DNA from: an uncultured Acidimicrobiales bacterium
GTDB taxonomy: Bacteria; Actinomycetota; Acidimicrobiia; Acidimicrobiales; Bin134
DNA: 64,000 bases
Direction of reading: 5' to 3'
NCBI GenBank assembly: GCA_951813325.1
Contig: OX638350.1
Span: 789,029 to 853,028 of the forward strand
This document shows, piece after piece, positions 59,934 through 64,000 of the stretch. Numbering within the stretch: position 1 is the first letter of the stretch; each line of letters begins with the position of its first letter. A program made the position numbers and the translations under genes. Under the pieces are notes generated by a model. It was not told the origin of the DNA. It saw only the letters and a list, made by a program, of their open reading frames with translations, and searched no databases.

Positions 59934-61151
59934 TCAGTGCTGTGAACGGTAAGCGCCGGGAGTGGTGAGGGGTTTGCGGCCCCAGCGACGAGGGGTGGTG
60001 ATGATGGAGCGCGGGTAATCCTCGAAGAGCCAGCGGGCGAAGTTGCGCCGGGTCCAGGGGGTGAGGCCCGCGATGCGGACGGCGCCGCGGGCACCGGGGC
60101 GGCTGGCCAGGACCCGCCCGAGACGGCGGGCCATGCGATGGTCGGCGAACAGCTCCCGGCGCACGAAACGGCGGTAGTCGGCCATCACCTGTCGGGCATC
60201 GGATCTGCCGGCCAGCACCGCGTTGGCCGCGCCGATGCCGGTGAGCAGAGCCTGGGCGATGCCCTCGCCGCTCATGGGGTCGGTAGCGGCCGCGGCGTCG
60301 CCCACGAACATGGTGCGACCGGCGGTCAGCGGCACTTTGTCGATGCGGGCGGGAATGGGCCAGGCCCGATGGGCCGTCTCCGGAGCGGCGCCATCGCCGA
60401 GCACAGCCCGGATGTGGTCCCGATCCAGCAGTTCCCGCCAAAGCTGGCCCATGTCGCCCACCGCTACCGGGCCGCCTCGGCGCACGCCGAACCCCACATT
60501 GGCCCGGCCGTCGGGCAGAGGGAACGACCAGACGTAGCCGGGTAGGATCTCCTCCTCGAACCACACCCAGAGAGCGCGGCTGGCAGATGGGTCCACCCCC
60601 GACCAGTACTGGCGAAATGCGTGCCAGTCACCCCGGTACCCGTCGGGCGCCAAACCCAGGAACTTGCGGGTAGGCGACCATATCCCGTCGGCGGCGATGG
60701 CGAAACGGGCGTGCATCTTCCCGTGGTTGTCCACCTCCAGCGCCACATGGTCGTCATCTTCGACTGCTCCCCGGCATCCTGCCCCCTCGACCAGCTCTGC
60801 TCCCTCGGCCTTGGCCTGGTCCACCAGTGCGTTGTCCAACTCAGCCCGGGGGACCACCGCCGCGAACTGGCCCCCTTCCCGAGGCAGGGGGAACTCTACG
60901 GTTCGGCCGGAGGGCGACCGGATGCAGACGTCTTCCACCGGCATCCATGTGGAGATGGGGGTCGGGTCCAGACCCAAGCCCTCCAAGAGCCGCAGCGCCC
61001 CGGCGGTGAGGCCGTCGCCGCACGCCTTGGGGCGGGGGAATCGAGCCCGGTCCACCATCACCACCCGCTGTCCGGCCCGAGCCAGGGTGATGGCCGCCGC
61101 GCAGCCGGCCGGGCCGGCCCCCACGATGGCGGCCTCCCACTCAACGCTCAC
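59934..61151 (-). CDS. Geranylgeranyl-reductase-family FAD-dependent oxidoreductase
   Basis: A 405-residue flavoprotein. N-terminal FAD motif AIVGAGPAGCAAAITLARAG (9-28), VDRARFPRPKACGDGLTAGAL, and the mid-protein GDAAAATDPMSGEGIAQAL typical of the GGR/UbiH-like group that reduces isoprenoid double bonds or hydroxylates quinones. GTG start overlaps the VanW stop (GTGA). In actinobacteria it often modifies menaquinone or polyprenyl tails; the exact substrate is not shown here. Confidence 0.86.
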   Translation of the reverse strand: MSVEWEAAIVGAGPAGCAAAITLARAGQRVVMVDRARFPRPKACGDGLTAGALRLLEGLGLDPTPISTWMPVEDVCIRSPSGRTVEFPLPREGGQFAAVVPRAELDNALVDQAKAEGAELVEGAGCRGAVEDDDHVALEVDNHGKMHARFAIAADGIWSPTRKFLGLAPDGYRGDWHAFRQYWSGVDPSASRALWVWFEEEILPGYVWSFPLPDGRANVGFGVRRGGPVAVGDMGQLWRELLDRDHIRAVLGDGAAPETAHRAWPIPARIDKVPLTAGRTMFVGDAAAATDPMSGEGIAQALLTGIGAANAVLAGRSDARQVMADYRRFVRRELFADHRMARRLGRVLASRPGARGAVRIAGLTPWTRRNFARWLFEDYPRSIITTPRRWGRKPLTTPGAYRSQH

Positions 61152-63127
61152 GCGCTCTGCTCCGGCGGCCGTTCCGGGTCTGTTTCCTGGGACTGCCCCG
61201 GTGGTGTCTCGGGTTCTTGGGTTGGAGTCCCCTCTGGCCCGGGTTCCTGCGCAGCTGTCTCGTCAGGCGCCCCCTCTTCCCCGGGCGGCGGGATGGAGCA
61301 GAGATCGGGCAGGAGGTCTTCGGTGACGTCCACCGGCGCGTGGGTGCCGATGCAGTCTTCGGGGGTGACGCATTCTTGGGGCAGACCCTCGTCATCGAAC
61401 TCCACCTCCCCGTCGCCGTCGGCGTCCATCGGCAGGACTGAAGAGGTGCACACTCCTTCGCAGTTGATGCCCTCTCGGGGCTGGTAGAGGGCGGTCACCG
61501 AGTCGCGCAGCACGGTCCCGTCGGCATATGTCCGAGTCCGCTCGGTGGTCCGCCTGGTGCAGAACCTCCTCGAGGTGTCATAGCGGTCCGTCCACTCCAC
61601 CTCGGCGTATGGGGTGGAATAGAGGCTGACGGTGACGCTGCCGTCGGTCACCGTGGGCCACAGCAGCACTGCATAGGGATTGGGGTTCCGGAACTTGAAG
61701 TCGGGCTTCGGCCAGGAGATGGTGGCGTCCACTCCCTCCCGATAGCGGGCGATGTCAATGCTGTGGGCCTGGTATTCCGGGAACTCCATTCCAGCGTTGA
61801 AGGCGGCGGTGAACAGGGTGGTGATGAACTGGGAGATGCCCCCGCCCACATCGGAGCTGTACACGCCGTCGTAGATCACCCCGGCGTCCACGAAGCCCTT
61901 CTCCTCGGTGCGCTCACCCACGAATTCGTTGACTGAGAAGGTCTCCCCGGGGTAGACCACTGCCCCCTGGATCAGCTCGGCGATGCGATGGATGTTGGAG
62001 ACCCGGGGCTGGCCCGGCGTGTAATAGGTTGTGAACCGGCCGGTCAGCTCCATGATGCCCCGTTCCAACAGCCAGCTCTGGTCGTTGATCCTGCTTGACT
62101 CCCGCAGGTCCAGTTCCACTGCCGGCAACTCGGATTCCAGGGCCAGCAGCACCTCGCGGTAGGCAGCCTCCTCGCAGCAGATGAGGGCGGGCACTTCGCT
62201 GACCAGCGTGGGCTCGTCGTCGATCACCGTGAGCACTGGCTCGGAGGCGACGGTGGCCACCTCAACGAACAGCTCGGCCAGGTCATCTTCCAGCCGCTGC
62301 TGGTCGACGTCGTAGGTCCATTCGTCGTCGTTGTTCTGAAGTATCAGCCATGATCGGAGTTGGGCCGGCTGCACTCGTTTGGTTACCTCCTCGACTGTTA
62401 CCAACAGGCCCTGGGAAGTTCGCTGATTGATCCAGTCTGCGGTCGCGGCCATAGTCGCCTCCGAGATCTCGGGCGGGACAAGGCGAACATCAGCTTCGGT
62501 CGTCAAGGGATTGTCGCCTCGACTTGCGGCTTCAAGCAATCGGGGGAGTGCCGGATCCAAATCTACGACTTCTCCGGGAACCCCGGCGGCCACTTGGAAG
62601 GTTCCATTGTCGAAGACGATGAATGGGTTGACCGGCGATTTCCGCAATCCCGCTTCCAGGGTAGCGATCTGGTCGGCGTTGGCCGACAGGGTGAAGAGCA
62701 GTTCTGAGTGCGAGCTTTCGAAGAACGAAGCCGTCCATCCGATGGGGTTGCTCTCGTCTCCGTCCAACCCCATGATCGCGGCCACCGTGCCCTCCACGTT
62801 CACCGCCAGGCCGATCTCGGCGGCGGTGATGGTGACGACCTGGCTGGAAGTGGAGATCTCCACGGGAGTCTGCTGGAACCGCTGGGCCAGTTCGACGACT
62901 ACCTCGGCAACGTCTTTCTCGTTCAGCCCGCCGATGTCGATGCTGACGTCGGGGATGGCAGGACTCTCGATCTTCAGCCCCCGTGGGGTCTTGTCGTCGT
63001 TGCTTGTGGAATCCACCAGCCAAAAGATCAGCCAAACGGCCAAGACCAGCGCCGGTGCGACCATGAGTGCCCAGACCCAGAGGGGACGGGGAGGTCGGCG
63101 CAGGCGGAGGTGAGGTTGCGGATCCAT
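61148..63127 (-). CDS. VanW-family cell-wall-associated protein
   Basis: A 659-residue protein with one N-terminal membrane anchor (WALMVAPALVLAVWLIFWLV, about 18-37), an extracellular putative peptidoglycan-binding part (40-380) and a VanW domain (about 385-520: YTPGQPRVSNIHRIAELIQG, VGGGISQFITTLFTAAF, PNPYAVLLWP). A calcium-like DADGDGEVEFDDEG loop and a long Glu/Pro/Gln-rich tail end it. It is named after glycopeptide-resistance clusters, but no resistance function is implied. Confidence 0.86.
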   Translation of the reverse strand: MDPQPHLRLRRPPRPLWVWALMVAPALVLAVWLIFWLVDSTSNDDKTPRGLKIESPAIPDVSIDIGGLNEKDVAEVVVELAQRFQQTPVEISTSSQVVTITAAEIGLAVNVEGTVAAIMGLDGDESNPIGWTASFFESSHSELLFTLSANADQIATLEAGLRKSPVNPFIVFDNGTFQVAAGVPGEVVDLDPALPRLLEAASRGDNPLTTEADVRLVPPEISEATMAATADWINQRTSQGLLVTVEEVTKRVQPAQLRSWLILQNNDDEWTYDVDQQRLEDDLAELFVEVATVASEPVLTVIDDEPTLVSEVPALICCEEAAYREVLLALESELPAVELDLRESSRINDQSWLLERGIMELTGRFTTYYTPGQPRVSNIHRIAELIQGAVVYPGETFSVNEFVGERTEEKGFVDAGVIYDGVYSSDVGGGISQFITTLFTAAFNAGMEFPEYQAHSIDIARYREGVDATISWPKPDFKFRNPNPYAVLLWPTVTDGSVTVSLYSTPYAEVEWTDRYDTSRRFCTRRTTERTRTYADGTVLRDSVTALYQPREGINCEGVCTSSVLPMDADGDGEVEFDDEGLPQECVTPEDCIGTHAPVDVTEDLLPDLCSIPPPGEEGAPDETAAQEPGPEGTPTQEPETPPGQSQETDPERPPEQSA

Positions 63128-63200
63128 GCTGGTTTAGGTCTTGTGGATGGTAGTGGGATCGTGTTGTCGTGCGGGTTCAGGCCGGCGGGCGAGCATGGCC

Positions 63201-63860
63201 TCAGAACAGCTTGGTCTGGTCGGGCTCGATGCCTCTGAGCAGGTTGTAGTCGATCTCCACGCACTCGATGCCCCTATCGAGGCTCAATGCCCGGGCTTGG
63301 GGACGGACGACCTGGGCGGCGAGCATGCCCCGGACCGGCGCAAGCTCCCGGTCTTGGTTCAAGAATTGGAGGTAGCGGGTGAGTTGTTCCACTCCCGCTA
63401 TCTCCCCGCGCCGCTTCACCTCTACCGCGATGGCGACCCCGTCAGCATCCCGGCACAGCAAATCCACCGGGCCGATGTCGGTGGGATATTCCCGCCTCAC
63501 CAAACGGAATCCTTCCCCAAGCACGTCGGGCGACGCGGCCAGCAGCTCCTGGAGGTGGGCTTCCACTCCGTCTTTGTCCAGGCCGGGGTCGTGGCCCAGC
63601 TCATGGGCGGTGTCGGAGATCAGCTCGTGGATCCTGATAGTCAACTTCTCCCCGGACGGGTTGACCACCGTCCAGACGCTATCTTCCTCTGATAGGCGAT
63701 TGGGGGCGTTCATCCAGTTCAGCGGTTTGTAGGCCCCGCCGTCGGCGTGGATGGCCACACAGCCGTCGGCTTTGATCATGATGAGCCGGATGGCCTCGGG
63801 CAGATGTGCGGCCAATCGGCCGTCATAGTCCACCGAGCAGCGGGCGATAACCAATCTCAC
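63201..63860 (-). CDS. nucS: Mismatch-specific endonuclease NucS
   Basis: The non-canonical mismatch repair endonuclease of actinobacteria and archaea, 219 residues. It matches mycobacterial NucS almost throughout: [20 protein letters not shown] at the start, [27 protein letters not shown], and the PD-(D/E)xK core [27 protein letters not shown] at 63860 gives the usual start; an extension to 63890 has no homology. The C-terminal end TKLF resembles the sliding-clamp-binding tail. Probably first gene of the leftward operon. The 140 bases to the right hold no recognisable feature. Confidence 0.93.
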   Translation of the reverse strand: MRLVIARCSVDYDGRLAAHLPEAIRLIMIKADGCVAIHADGGAYKPLNWMNAPNRLSEEDSVWTVVNPSGEKLTIRIHELISDTAHELGHDPGLDKDGVEAHLQELLAASPDVLGEGFRLVRREYPTDIGPVDLLCRDADGVAIAVEVKRRGEIAGVEQLTRYLQFLNQDRELAPVRGMLAAQVVRPQARALSLDRGIECVEIDYNLLRGIEPDQTKLF

Positions 63861-64000
63861 AGCGGTTCCCAATCTACGGTTCCAGGCCATTGAGTACGGC
63901 GCACGTTGGCAAGACGTTGAAATGGCAGCGTTCTCGGGGGTTCCAGTTCAGCTGTCAACGGACAATCTACGGGGAGGTAGGAGGGAGCGTCACCGGGCAA

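Noticed and set aside
61148..63127. Vancomycin resistance from the VanW-family protein
   Set aside because: No vanHAX genes are present; VanW-domain proteins are widespread cell-wall proteins unrelated to resistance.
1..64000. CRISPR array, rRNA operon, phage structural genes, integrase
   Set aside because: No regularly spaced repeats, no rRNA-like sequence and no phage or integrase proteins were recognised anywhere in the window.

Overview
The window is a dense, GC-rich stretch (by eye about two thirds G+C) from an actinobacterium, most likely a member of Acidimicrobiia or a relative. Several independent genes point that way: a polyphosphate glucokinase, an MhuD-type haem-degrading monooxygenase, a mycothiol conjugate amidase (Mca), a WhiB regulator, the actinobacterial/archaeal mismatch endonuclease NucS, and many acyl-CoA, short-chain dehydrogenase, luciferase-like and P450 enzymes. 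No rRNA, complete tRNA or CRISPR array was seen, and no gene-free stretch exceeds about 300 bases.

Layout. 1-2.6 kb: end of ppgK, an internally deleted SDR remnant and a thiamine-diphosphate enzyme. 2.65-7.75 kb: an iron/haem cassette (two FecCD permeases, an ATPase, an HmuT-like lipoprotein, MhuD, a second lipoprotein) preceded by two DtxR/IdeR-like operators and followed by a hairpin. 7.8-13.5 kb: flavin/F420-type oxidoreductase, SDR, a double CaiB/BaiF CoA-transferase. 13.5-17.2 kb: a leftward operon whose first gene is a UGSC-family selenoprotein read through an in-frame TGA, then its usual-looking large partner and two paralogous DUF6159 membrane proteins. 17.2-34.5 kb: catabolic and housekeeping genes (beta-propeller protein, epoxide hydrolase, two P450s, MaoC hydratase, thioesterase, ilvE, AbrB/PIN-like pair, kinase-like phosphotransferase, a second double CaiB, a zinc MDR).

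34.5-46.8 kb is a defence-rich accessory region. It holds a type II restriction-modification pair whose endonuclease gene has lost its 3' end to a 172-bp element with perfect 24-bp inverted ends, a four-gene Wadjet type II (JetCABD) anti-plasmid system with 4-bp stop/start overlaps throughout, and a Phd/VapC toxin-antitoxin pair. A cupin and an SDR sit between the first two.

46.8-64 kb returns to core metabolism: carnitine dehydrogenase-like gene, a short reading frame with a second in-frame TGA, WhiB, esterase, mca, SCP2 protein, YdjC-like protein, nuclease lipoprotein, then a polyhydroxybutyrate group (XRE regulator, 3-hydroxybutyryl-CoA dehydrogenase, phasin, PHA synthase), a luciferase-like oxidoreductase, and a leftward run of methyltransferase-uracil glycosylase fusion, PAP2 phosphatase, SDR, geranylgeranyl reductase-like enzyme, VanW protein and NucS.

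Two expression habits recur. Many first genes lack a Shine-Dalgarno sequence and instead have a TANNNT hexamer 6-7 bases before the start codon, as expected for leaderless transcripts. Genes within operons are joined by ATGA/GTGA overlaps.
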